From assembly GCF_019429535.1 (NCBI RefSeq), contig NZ_JAHXZM010000003.1:434001-498000 (forward strand): a stretch of DNA of 64,000 nt. Direction: 5' to 3'. The DNA is from Sphingomonas citricola (lineage in GTDB: Bacteria; Pseudomonadota; Alphaproteobacteria; Sphingomonadales; Sphingomonadaceae). The position numbers were made by a program, and so were the translations under genes. Positions 30,012 through 40,039 of the stretch are shown one piece after another (the stretch's first letter is position 1; each line of letters begins with the position of its first letter). The notes below the pieces were generated by a model that saw only the letters and a program-made list of their open reading frames with translations, was not told the DNA's origin and did not search any database.

Positions 30012-32276
30012 TCAGAACGACTTGAACAGCTTCACGCCATATTGCTGAGGCGGCCCGGCGAAATAGAGCCGGCTGTTGAGCGCGCCGGGATAATGCTGGT
30101 CGAACAGGTTGGTGGCGTAGGCAGTGACGATGAACGAGCCGTGCTCCCACGCGAGTTGCGCGTTGAAGATGTTGCGCGCCTCCAACCGATCGCCGAGTGC
30201 ATTGTTCTCGAACAGCGTCGCCCATTGCGGCGCGACATGGCCATAGTTCACGCGCGGAACGATCGTGTCGTCGCCAACGGTCAAGCGGTATTCGGCGCCC
30301 GCGTTGAAGGTGAAATTTGGTGCGTAGGTCTGCTCGCGACCATTCAGGTCGACGCACGACGCGCGTGCCGGGCCGGTCTGCGGATTGCACGGCAGGATCG
30401 CGGCACCGACCGGCGGCACGCGCGAGTCGACCGCGAAGAAGCGACCGACGCTGCTGTGGAGCACGTTCGCCCCTGCGTTGAGCGAGAAGCGGCCCAGCCG
30501 CAGTTCGGCCTCGGCCTCCGCGCCGTAGATCTTGGTCTTGTCGCGGACGTTCAACTCGATCCCGAACGTCGGAAAATCGGGATAACCAATCGTGACCTGG
30601 AAGTTCTTGTAGTCGTTGTAGAAGCCGGTCAGCGTCGTGCGCAGCTTGCCGTCCAGCAGCGTCGCCTTCCATCCGGCCTCATACGACGTGACCTTCTCGG
30701 GCTCGAACGGCGCCGGGTTCCCGAGGCCGACTGGCACATTCAGCCCGCCGGGGCGGAAGCCGGTCGCGACGAAGCCGTAGAGGTAATGGTTTGGATTGAC
30801 CTTCCAGCCGAGCGACACCTTGTAGGAAAAATCGTCCGACGACGTTTCCTGCGACGACCTGAGCGGCACGCCGTATTGTCGCACGTCGACGTGGTTGGTC
30901 GACTTGCTGTCGGTGTAGCGGCCGCCCGCCTCCAGCTTCAGATCGGGCGTGATCTCGAAGCCGACCTGCGCGAACGCTGCGAGCGAGCGCGTCGGGTTGC
31001 GGCCGTCGAGCCGGTATTCGGTCGCCGGATTGCCCGCGGGTGCGCCCGTCGTGAACTGGAACGGCGGCAGGAAGAAATAGGTGTTCCACACGCCGAACGC
31101 GCCGACGATATAGGTCAGCCGCCGATTGTCCGGCGAGATGATGTTGAACTCCTGCGTAAACTGCGTCTCGGTCACGTTGTCGAAGAAGGTCACGTTCGCG
31201 GCCGCCGTGCCGTCGAGGTCGGCACGGTAGCGCGTATTGCCGTTCTGAATGCCCGACACCGAACGCAGCTTCAGCCCGCTCTCGAATTCGTAATCGACTT
31301 TCAGGATCGAACGGATGAACTTGTCTCGCGCCTCCTGCGGGGAGTTGGCAGAGATGTCGAATAAGTCGCGGTAGTTAGGGTTGGGCGTGTTGGTGCCGGG
31401 GAACACGCGGAAGTTGTTGAGGTACGGGCTCGCCGGATAGGCACCCATGTCGAGGTAATCCACGTCGGTCTTCGACAGGATCGACAGCCCTTCCACCGGC
31501 TTCCACAAGATGCTGACGCGTCCCGCTGCCATGCACAGGTCATTGTTGGCGTCTTTTCGTGCCGGTCCGGTAATGTTGTAGAAGCCGTCACGGCGCTCGC
31601 CAAAGAGCGCGACGCGTACCGCCAGTGTGTCACTGACCGGCAGGTTGACCGCGCCCTGCAATCCGACGTCCGCGTAATTGCCAACCTGCCCCTGAACGTA
31701 GCCCGTCACCTTGCCGCCGATGATCGGATCGTTGGTGTTGACGAACACCGCGCCACCCGTCGCGTTCTGCCCGACAATCGTGCCCTGCGGCCCACGCAGC
31801 ACCTGGATGTTGGCGACGTCGAAATACGGCTCCTGCTGGAAATAGCCGGGAAATGACGGCACGCCGTCGCGATAATTGATGACGCCCGTGGTCGTCTGCG
31901 TGTTGCCCTCGGCCTTGCCGATTCCGCGAACGTTGAAGTTGTTGCCCTGGCCGAAATTGTTGACGACCACGCTTGGGGTCGCAAACTGCAGCGCGTCGAC
32001 ATTTAGCACGCCCTTGTTGGCGAGATCGGTGCCCGAGAGGACCGAAGCAGCGACCGACGTTTGCATCAGGTTCTCCGCGCGGCGCTGAGCGGTCACAACG
32101 ATGTCGTCGCCCATCGCTGCGTCCTGATCGTCGGCGGCGCCGGTGCGCCCGGTCGTGGCTGGCTGCTGTGCCGCCGGGGCGGCGGCCTGACCCGTTTCCG
32201 GGGTTTGCGCAGATGCTGCGCCCGACCAAGCGAGTGCCATCAACGACGCGCCAAAAGGTACCAGTGCCCTCATCAT
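30012..32276 (-). CDS. TonB-dependent outer-membrane receptor
   Basis: A 754-residue receptor with a signal peptide (MMRALVPFGASLMALAWSGA, cleavage near ASA-Q), a TonB box DDIVVTAQRR, a plug domain with NFNVRGIGKAEGNTQTTTG and VLRGPQGTIVGQNATGGAV, and a 22-strand-type barrel ending in the aromatic residue Phe (YGVKLFKSF). The start at 32276 has GGGAGCGG just upstream; the frame stays open 28 codons further. In sphingomonads such receptors often import plant- or lignin-derived compounds. Here it heads an apparent receptor-ligase unit in the island cassette. Confidence 0.92.
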   Translation of the reverse strand: MMRALVPFGASLMALAWSGAASAQTPETGQAAAPAAQQPATTGRTGAADDQDAAMGDDIVVTAQRRAENLMQTSVAASVLSGTDLANKGVLNVDALQFATPSVVVNNFGQGNNFNVRGIGKAEGNTQTTTGVINYRDGVPSFPGYFQQEPYFDVANIQVLRGPQGTIVGQNATGGAVFVNTNDPIIGGKVTGYVQGQVGNYADVGLQGAVNLPVSDTLAVRVALFGERRDGFYNITGPARKDANNDLCMAAGRVSILWKPVEGLSILSKTDVDYLDMGAYPASPYLNNFRVFPGTNTPNPNYRDLFDISANSPQEARDKFIRSILKVDYEFESGLKLRSVSGIQNGNTRYRADLDGTAAANVTFFDNVTETQFTQEFNIISPDNRRLTYIVGAFGVWNTYFFLPPFQFTTGAPAGNPATEYRLDGRNPTRSLAAFAQVGFEITPDLKLEAGGRYTDSKSTNHVDVRQYGVPLRSSQETSSDDFSYKVSLGWKVNPNHYLYGFVATGFRPGGLNVPVGLGNPAPFEPEKVTSYEAGWKATLLDGKLRTTLTGFYNDYKNFQVTIGYPDFPTFGIELNVRDKTKIYGAEAEAELRLGRFSLNAGANVLHSSVGRFFAVDSRVPPVGAAILPCNPQTGPARASCVDLNGREQTYAPNFTFNAGAEYRLTVGDDTIVPRVNYGHVAPQWATLFENNALGDRLEARNIFNAQLAWEHGSFIVTAYATNLFDQHYPGALNSRLYFAGPPQQYGVKLFKSF

Positions 32277-33297
32277 CCGCTCCCTGTCCTGCCGGCGCTT
32301 ATCGACGCCCTTGCTCCGCATCCTGACCGCTCCTCGCTTTTGAGGCAAGCGGAAACTCACATGTGAGTGAAGGTAGGCAGCGACGATTGCGTCTTGTTGC
32401 CCATTTCCTGGCAGCGTGCCTCCTTCGGTTTTGTGTTTGGCAAGGAATTAACGTTATGCCGGCCAAGTCAAAGTTCGGAACCGACCGGGAACTTACCGAC
32501 GAGGCAGCAGGGTAAGACGCGGCGCGATGTTCGCGCCAGTTGACCTTAAGGGTCGCCTAACCGCGCCACCTTGTGGAGTGTAGCGGCTACGTCGCAACGA
32601 CTGCCGCGGCGTCTGGCGTCGGACCGGTCGTCGATTGCCCCCCTTCATGCACACGGGTCGACGATCGCGACGGGATCGCCCTTGAGCGAGACGTGAACAG
32701 GGGCGTGGTCCATGTTCAAGTCGAGCGCACCCGTGCCGAGCAGCAGCCACGCTTTCCCGGCAAGCGTATCAAGATTGAGCTGCTGCTAGGCCCTTCCGTG
32801 GAGCAAGTCGGATCGGCTGAACGAACAGCGGGATCTCGCATCAAACGCCCGGCAGCCATTCCGCTCTTCACCATCCGCGGACGTCTGAAGCCCTTTTCTT
32901 GCGCGAACAATCGTCCGCTTTCTCGCGAGTCCGGCCCAGAAGCGGCCACGCCGCTTCCCACGACCGATGGGCGTTCGAGACCCCGTGCCCCCTCCTGAAC
33001 AAACGGCAGCGTACCGCAGTGGACTGCCTGAAAGCGGACAGGCTGCCTTCCACCACCTTCAAACGTCCGAAGCTCAGTCAATTTCACCTGAACGAACGGC
33101 GGCTTGACGCTCGCGGTCGTCCTCAAGCCGACGAGCCGCTTTCCATCAACGTAAGGCGTTCAAGCCGCCTGCCTTGCCGTCTGAACGAGCGGCCGCTTAC
33201 ATGCAGTGGCCGCCAAGAGTCGACGAGGGGGGTGCAACTCTCGAAAGAGCTCGACCCTCAGCTCACCTACCTGACGACCGAATGTTGCATGCTTCGC
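32277..33297. other. 1-kb non-coding stretch upstream of the TonB receptor
   Basis: No open frame here resembles a protein family. The part nearest the receptor (32277-32500) should hold its promoter, though no convincing -35/-10 pair was identified. From about 32800 to 33240 the sequence is made of degenerate repeated words listed separately. Confidence 0.5.
32817..33200 (+). repeat. Degenerate spaced repeat CTGAACRARCRGCNGC
   Basis: Four copies of a 15-18-nt word start at 32817, 32995, 33088 and 33181; the spacings are 178, 93 and 93 nt. Between them recur words like CCGCTTTC and AAGCGG. The units are too divergent to be a recent tandem array, and similar decayed words are familiar from sphingomonad intergenic DNA. 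No coding potential is evident. Confidence 0.5.
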
Positions 33298-33567
33298 CTA
33301 ACCCTGCTTCTTCAGTATCGTGAAGAGCGCGCCCTCTCTGTAAGTCGACAATCGATGTGCGATCGGCAAGACGTCAAGCACCGAGATTGCGGAACGATGT
33401 ACGCCATCGAAAAGCGCGTCTGCGCCTGCAGCAGTAAAGATACGTTCACCATCAAACGCCATAAATCGATTGGTCGCTCGTTCGTGAACACCGAGCAGCT
33501 CATAAGCTCGTTGCGTGTGCTGCTGAGCATCATCCTTCCCAAAACAATCCGGAGCTCCCGCCTGCAA
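33298..33567 (-). CDS. Hypothetical small protein
   Basis: An 89-codon frame from a TTG, with no recognised family. It contains QQHTQRAYELLGVHERATNR and FMAFDGERIFTAAGADALF and ends TILKKQG. Composition is mixed and soluble, without signal peptide or membrane helix. It begins 8 nt after the stop of the next ORF upstream on the same strand, suggesting a two-gene unit. No strong Shine-Dalgarno is visible. It lies in the AT-richer right part of the island. Confidence 0.35.
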   Translation of the reverse strand: MQAGAPDCFGKDDAQQHTQRAYELLGVHERATNRFMAFDGERIFTAAGADALFDGVHRSAISVLDVLPIAHRLSTYREGALFTILKKQG

Positions 33568-33575
33568 GCGATTCT

Positions 33576-33893
33576 CTACAAGATGGTTCCACTTTCGACC
33601 CCACCCACGAGATGTTTGAGCCCATGAATGATCAACGAACTAGCTGGCTTACTTACCATATTCATCGGGAAGCCCGCCTTCGAAGCGGAAGAAAACACCA
33701 TCATCCCCAGCGCGTAGGCCACGTTAAGATCTCTACCAAAACCAAGGTTCAGGCTTTCATATAGGTCGGAGAATCCGACGTTCCCCTGTTCCAGAATACC
33801 GGCGAGCTCGTTTACCTGGCGCGGCGTGTAAGTTGCCTGTAGAACTGTATACAGATTTACTGGGTCTGAAGACAAAAGCACTGAAAAAGACAT
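33576..33893 (-). CDS. Hypothetical small protein
   Basis: A 105-codon frame from the ATG at 33893, beginning MSFSVLLSSDPVNLYTVLQA and containing RQVNELAGILEQGNVGFSDL. No recognised domain; a weak hydrophobic stretch lies near VAYALGMMVFSSASKAGFP. Base composition is clearly lower in GC than flanking core genes, which favours foreign origin. The frame extends 44 codons upstream but with low-complexity Arg/Cys-rich sequence, so the internal ATG was chosen. Possibly paired with the ORF that follows it. Confidence 0.4.
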   Translation of the reverse strand: MSFSVLLSSDPVNLYTVLQATYTPRQVNELAGILEQGNVGFSDLYESLNLGFGRDLNVAYALGMMVFSSASKAGFPMNMVSKPASSLIIHGLKHLVGGVESGTIL

Positions 33894-34320
33894 TATATTC
33901 CACTCTACTTTGGGTTGGTGCATGCATGCTATGCAAGCACGGTGTGTCCGAGGCCTTCGCGAAGGGCAATGTAGCGAAGGCTGGGCGCAGTAGCCTTCTA
34001 AGCCTCCGATGTTCCCAATCTGCATACGAAAACGAAGAAACTTACTTTTCTCTCAAGTTGCTATACGGCGTAACTCAATTAGGGCGTCGCAACCGAGGGT
34101 CAGGATGCGCTGAACACAGCCGAGACGTGAAATCAGCAGGAAAGAAACGCCGCAGCAGAGGGTTAGGAGAGATGCCGCAGCGGGTGGTGCCACGTCGCCA
34201 ACCTTTTAAGCGTCAGGATGAGAACCTGTTGGCTCGACATCGATAGTGTCCTCTGTTGCACTTGATCGCGCGTGACTTGAGCACTCCCCCGAAACGCAGG
34301 GGTAGATTCCGATGGCTGCC
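33894..34320. other. No gene seen
   Basis: Between the small hypothetical ORFs and the IS3 relic the sequence is AT-richer, with short unconvincing frames on both strands and no repeats or RNA genes that I recognise. Confidence 0.4.
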
Positions 34321-34641
34321 CGCAGCGAGTGGCATTACATCGCGTTGGGCAAGCCCACGCAGAACGGGTTCATCGAGAGCTTCAAGGGTCGCATGCGCGA
34401 CGAGCTGATCAACGAGACGCTGTTCTTCACCATCAGCCAAGCCCGCTCGACCCTGGCGCGCTAGGTCGACGACTACAGCACCGAACGACCCCACTCGTCG
34501 GTGGGTTATGCCACTCCGACAGCCTTCGCTGCCGAACTCGAACAGCAACGGGCGGGGTTGACCCCACCCGTTGCTTCACCTGCACTCATGCGCGACAACT
34601 CAGGCTCTGCTTACCGCTGGACGAAAGGCGGAGGTCACGTC
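34321..34641 (+). pseudogene. IS3-family transposase (OrfB) C-terminal relic
   Basis: Translation gives [40 protein letters not shown], then an in-frame TAG at 34462-34464 where homologues have Trp, then VDDYSTERPHSSVGYATPTA. This is the C-terminal part of an IS3-family integrase-like transposase (IS407-like group by appearance) including the last catalytic Glu (FIES). About 200 N-terminal codons and the left end are missing. A plausible right terminus is the GGCGGAGGTCACGTCA at 34627-34641. Dead element. Confidence 0.8.
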
Positions 34642-34724
34642 AGATCCAGGCGGCACGCGTCACCGCAAATGATGGCAATTGGTCACATTCGCACTCGTTG
34701 CCACTTGAACGCTGCGAAAATAGT

Positions 34725-35968
34725 CTAATCTGCTCCGCCCTTACGCAAGGCTTCCAAATGCTCTGCCCACACTCGCAAAGCGGCTTTTTTCTCAGCGTAG
34801 TAATTGTGGCGATTGTAGACAGCCTGTAAGCCGGGCAACTTGTGATTAAGTACACGTTCTACCACATGAGGTGGAATCACCGGATGTCCATCGTCGTTTA
34901 ACAATCCGTTCATCCCAGTTCCGACAGACCGTCGAATATCATGTATCGTAATCGGCTCAAAATAGATTCCGTTATTGTTTGCACTCTTTTCCATCAGCTC
35001 GTTGAGCGTCTTCGTGATCTTACTAAATCCGCTCATGGGCTTTTGAGGGTTCAAACGTGTAGGCCATACGAGTTGCTGCCTCGGCTCACGCTTACTTGCC
35101 GCTTTATCCAACAGGTCTACTGTCGGCTGCGACAACGGCAGAAGAAGCTCTTGACCGTTCTTAGTGCGTGATTTTGGAAGGATCCATTCTCCTCGATCAA
35201 GATTAAGCTCAGCCCACCTAAGGCCGAACACCTCCCCACGCCTAGCACCGGTGTACAATGCCACGATCAGAGGATCAGTGAATGAAGATTCAAGTTTGTT
35301 AAGGACATTGACAAACAGCTTCAACTCTTGATCCACCATGACCCGCTCGCGAGATTTGGAAAGAGCAAACTTTGTAAGGTGCTCAGAAGGATCTACCGTG
35401 AGGTCCGTGACATGACGACCTTTGGTAGTGGCCCACCGAAACAAACGCTTTAAAAGACTCTCGAGGCGGTTCGAAGCGATAGGGGCTACTGCTAACTTCG
35501 CCTGTAATATATTGGCTAAGTCTTTGTGTGTGATATGGAAATAGATGTTATCACCGATAAACGGCTTCACATCTCGATTATACAGGCGAAGCTTTTCCCG
35601 CGCTGACTTCCGCTGATTACCTTCGTGCATCATGTATTGCGCGAATAGCCAATCACAAGTTCGCTCAGCCAGCCTTTGCCGCTCAGCCTCCTGTCTGCGA
35701 GACTCTTCCGTGGGATCAACGCCGCAATCAAAGGATTGATTTATGCTGAGCGCCCATTCACGCGCCTCTTGTAGCGAGAAACGCGAAAGTGGACCAAGCG
35801 TAAGCTTTCTTGTGGACCCCTTAAATGAACGTCGTAGTATCCAGGAATGACGCCCTGTAGGTCGCTTCAAGATACGAAGTCCGGACTTATGGTATCTAGC
35901 ACCTCACCTTCACCTGGAATCCACAGAATTGACTCTACAAACTTGTTTGTCAACCTTTGTGCAACCAT
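34725..35968 (-). pseudogene. Island tyrosine recombinase (integrase), frame-disrupted
   Basis: Site-specific recombinase of the P4-integrase type. The true start is the ATG at 35968 behind a perfect AAGGAGGTG; it reads MVAQRLTNKFVESILWIPGE up to SPDFVS and then TGA at 35867-35869. The remainder continues in the -1 frame from SGLRILKRPTGRHSWIL, the expected next part of the N-terminal DUF4102 domain. Loss of 7 nt from a GGACTTC repeat would explain it. The catalytic set is intact: Arg in YTGARRGEV, Lys in SRTKNGQ, HDIRRS, a His in VLNHKL and Tyr in QAVYNRHNY. In the second frame no ATG/GTG precedes the domain, only TTG 35870. Confidence 0.85.
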
Positions 35969-36119
35969 AACACCTCCTTCACCAAAGGGATGTAGGAAGC
36001 CGAGGGCCCATCCATGATAAAGGCAAACTAACACTTCAAAAAGAATCAGCGACAGCTCAGACGCCATGGCTTTTCTTAGTGTCGAGATCTATTGATGGCA
36101 GAGTTACTCCCTGACCCAA

Positions 36120-36850
36120 GCTCCGCAAGGCGCCCGCACCGAGCAACCCGCTGGGGCTGACGAGCCAGCAAGCGGAACGGCTGCGGCCGTCCTGTTACAA
36201 ATGACACGGCAAGCACGGGGTGAGGTACCGGCGGGTGCTCAGCGGCCTTGTCTTCGTCAACAAGAACGAGCTTCGCTGGCGAAGTGCACCCGTAGTCTTC
36301 GGTCCGCAGGAGATGGTACACAGACGATGGAAGCGCCATGGTGCGCCAGTCGTGTCCGCGCGCATTTTGACGAGCTGACGGCGATGGAATCGAGCCGAAG
36401 AGGATCGTTATTGACGCGGCCTACTCTAAAAACAAAGCTGACGCTATCGGTTGCGCGAGTGAACAACAGAGAGATCGGTCGCCTGGTCGGACGTTACCGA
36501 TGGCGGCATAAGCACCAAGCTCCACGCGATGGCTGATGCGAAAGGCCGAGGGTTGTGCTTCTTCATGGCCTCTGGCGAAGTCAGCGACCACACGGGAGCG
36601 GCGGGACTGCTTGCTGACATGCGCGAGGCTTAGTCGCTGCGCAGCACCACGGCTACGATCTCGAGTCGTTAAAGACGCTATGTACGCCACAGGCATCATG
36701 CCCTGCAATTAGGCGTGCGACCACGTAGAGGGTTGGCCAGATCGGACAGTCACAAGCGGCGAGGTGACTACATAAGGAACATGATGAACGTTCGCAGATA
36801 GTATTGAAGGGTCATGATGACCATCGACGTCGGCAACTAACGACCGCCTC
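36120..36850 (+). pseudogene. IS5-family DDE transposase relic
   Basis: Pieces of one transposase are readable in order across frames. They are LTSQQAERLRPS (from 36157), a TGA at 36202, HGVRYRRVLSGLVFVNK and NELRWRSAPVVFGPQ. Then, in another frame, come EPKRIVIDAAYSKNKADA (first catalytic Asp) and GGISTKLHAMADAKGRGLCF from 36502, continuing to a TAG at 36631, and finally GYDLESLKTLCTPQ. At least one internal stop and two frameshifts make it inactive. Ends are approximate; terminal inverted repeats were not identified. Confidence 0.82.
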
Positions 36851-37078
36851 ACACTCCTCCCTATCCGGCAGGACAGCGGCGTATCTACAAACCGTATCGA
36901 GAGCGTTCATTAGGATACGCTGACTAACGCTGGTGCCAGTAATGTGCCAGTTGCTCACTTACCTCAAAGTTACGTTGCTTAACGCCAATTGACACAACAG
37001 CATCGAAAACCCGCTTTAGGTTGAGCCAAAATGGCTAATTACGTCAGGCAGTGTCAACTGAGGTTAAACAGTAGCGAT

Positions 37079-37123
37079 CTCTTAATCAGCGGGTCCTTGG
37101 TTCGAGCCCAAGTGCGTCCACCA
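37079..37123 (+). repeat. attR core: duplicate of tRNA-Lys 3' end
   Basis: 45 nt identical to 20825-20869, running from the anticodon loop through the CCA end. The 5' half of a tRNA is absent, so this copy is not a functional tRNA gene. It marks the right border of the island. Confidence 0.9.
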
Positions 37124-37430
37124 CCTCCCTCGGGAAGCTCCTATCTCTGCTACGATTGGTTCGCCTCGCAAGGCCAGCACTTTCCGCCATTGCAGGATGT
37201 CGCTGAGCGCAGATTTCTAAACTTCTGCATGGTTGGTGCCGCAATATTCACCACCGAGGAGAGTGTGGCCTCCAGCTTGCTCCGGGCTCACATCTCGTAT
37301 CGAAGCGTGGTTCCGACACGACCGTCTCGGGGTCGCCTTACCAAGTTGACCAGATTCACCCCAACGCTCAGCAGGCGCATCACCAACAACCGACCGGCGG
37401 CGTGACGATCACGCCGCCGGTTGCGTCGTC
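37124..37430. other. No gene seen beside attR
   Basis: About 300 nt of ordinary composition between attR and the lipoprotein gene. A 124-codon frame crosses attR but translates the tRNA fragment and has no family resemblance. No RNA structure is recognised. Confidence 0.4.
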
Positions 37431-37796
37431 TTAGTCGCGGATCGCTGCGCCGGCATTCTGGAGCGCAGCACCGGTGCGGTCGGCGGCGCGGTCGCCAGCG
37501 CGATCGATCTTTTCGCCCGCACGGTCGGCGGCCGCGTCGGCGTCACGGGCCGCATTCTTGGTCGCGGCAGCGGCGCGGTCGCCCGCGCGGTCGAGCTTCT
37601 CGCCGGCACGGTCGGCGGCGGCGGCCACGTCATCGGCGGCGCGGTCGGTCGCGGCGGCGGCGCGCGATCCGACGTTCTTGGCATCGTCACCGATCGCGTC
37701 GGCGGCCTGCGCGGTCTGCTCCTGCGCACGCTCGCTGCACGCGGCGAGCGGGGCTGCGGCCATCGCCAGCGCCAGACCGAAATGAATCTTCTTCAT
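37431..37796 (-). CDS. Small lipoprotein with internal repeats
   Basis: A 121-residue predicted lipoprotein: signal peptide with lipobox LAAC (Cys20 in MAAAPLAACSERAQ), then an Ala/Asp/Arg-rich helical region. The unit ADRAGEKxDRAGDRAA occurs twice, separated by AATKNAARDADAA. Such amphipathic Ala/Lys/Asp-rich segments resemble stress-related or envelope-binding helices, but no function is known. It is convergent with nothing and divergent from the S1/P1 nuclease gene. The high-GC DNA repeat at 37480-37650 is just this coding repeat. Confidence 0.7.
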   Translation of the reverse strand: MKKIHFGLALAMAAAPLAACSERAQEQTAQAADAIGDDAKNVGSRAAAATDRAADDVAAAADRAGEKLDRAGDRAAAATKNAARDADAAADRAGEKIDRAGDRAADRTGAALQNAGAAIRD

Positions 37797-38004
37797 ACAT
37801 CCTCCCGAACAAGGGCGCGCGGCGCCCGACCATTGCGGCCCAGGCAGGATCGCTCCCGCCCGGTCACGGCGTGATCAACCCGGCAGGCGGCGTAACTGTT
37901 CCGCCGCAGAAACGACGCCACGGCGTCCAATACCGAGCCTGAGATTGCAGTGGTGCGACGCGCGCGATCATGCCGTCGTCACATTTGTCGGTCACGGCAT
38001 TGCA

Positions 38005-38796
38005 ATGCGTTACCTAGCCCTCGCCGTCTCGGCACTCCTCGCCCTGCCCAGCCCCGCCCTTGCCTGGGGAAAGACGGGCCACCGCGTCGTCGGCGCGATC
38101 GCCGAGCCTCTGCTCACCCCCGATGCGCGCGCGGGCGTCCGTGGCATCCTGGGCGTCGAGACGATGGCGGAGGCGTCAAACTGGCCCGACTTCATGCGCG
38201 CCGATCCGGCGCCCTACTGGCAGCACGATTCGACGCCGTGGCATTACGTGACGGTGCCCAAGGGCAAGACCTATGCCGAGGTCACGCCGCCGCCCGAGGG
38301 CGACGCGGTCACCGCGCTGCGCCGCTTCAGCGCGGTCGTGCGCGATACGGGCAAGCCACTCGCCGAACGTCAGGCGGCACTCCGCTTCATCATCCACATC
38401 GTCGGCGATCTCCACCAGCCGCTCCACGCCGGCAACGGTACCGACAAGGGAGGGAACGAGGTATCGGTGACGTTCTTCGGCCGCCCGACCAACCTCCACT
38501 CGGTATGGGACTCGGCGCTGATCGACGACGAGCAATTGTCGTACACCGAACTGAGCGCGTGGCTCGGCGCGCGGATCACCCCGGCGGATCGCCGCGCCTG
38601 GGCGAGCATCGACCCGAACGTCTGGATCGCCGAAGACACCGCGCTGCGCGACCAGATCTACCCGACCGATCCGGCGCTGTCGTACGGCTATATCTACCAG
38701 ATGAAGGCGCGGCTGGAGCAGCGGCTAGAGATGGGTGGCGTCCGGCTCGCGGATTATCTCAACGCACTGTTCAAACCCGCGGGCAAGCGGCGCTGA
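38005..38796 (+). CDS. S1/P1-type nuclease, secreted
   Basis: Zinc-dependent single-strand nuclease/3'-nucleotidase family. The 263-residue precursor has a signal peptide (MRYLALAVSALLALPSPALA) and the mature protein begins with Trp (WGKTGHRVVG), whose N-terminus is itself a zinc ligand in this family. Other ligands visible: the His of TGHRV, Asp in NWPDFMR, His in PWHYVTV, HIVGDLHQPLH, and His/Asp in NLHSVWDS. All expected residues are present. The start at 38005 puts the signal peptide at the N-terminus; an upstream frame is open for 20 codons. Confidence 0.92.
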   Translation: MRYLALAVSALLALPSPALAWGKTGHRVVGAIAEPLLTPDARAGVRGILGVETMAEASNWPDFMRADPAPYWQHDSTPWHYVTVPKGKTYAEVTPPPEGDAVTALRRFSAVVRDTGKPLAERQAALRFIIHIVGDLHQPLHAGNGTDKGGNEVSVTFFGRPTNLHSVWDSALIDDEQLSYTELSAWLGARITPADRRAWASIDPNVWIAEDTALRDQIYPTDPALSYGYIYQMKARLEQRLEMGGVRLADYLNALFKPAGKRR

Positions 38797-38855
38797 TACG
38801 AGAGGGGCGGCGTGTCGGAAACACGCCGCCCCCTTACCCGTCGATCGGCGGTCGG

Positions 38856-39935
<1,080 letters not shown>

Positions 39936-40039
39936 CGCGACTCTCCTCACGTTTGCCGCCTTTTACGGCGACGGTTGCGCCAATTCCCGGCAAAGCGCGC
40001 GCGCGACTTGCCGATGACCGCCCGTTTCCTGCATCATAA

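Noticed and set aside
32716..33126. 136-codon minus-strand frame in the degenerate repeat region
   Set aside because: It consists of the repeated words themselves and shows no codon bias or family motif.
37031..37405. 124-codon frame across the right island border
   Set aside because: It reads through the tRNA-derived attR and has no resemblance to a protein family.
37480..37660. GC-rich tandem-looking DNA
   Set aside because: Explained by the duplicated ADRAGEKxDRAGDRAA coding unit of the lipoprotein.
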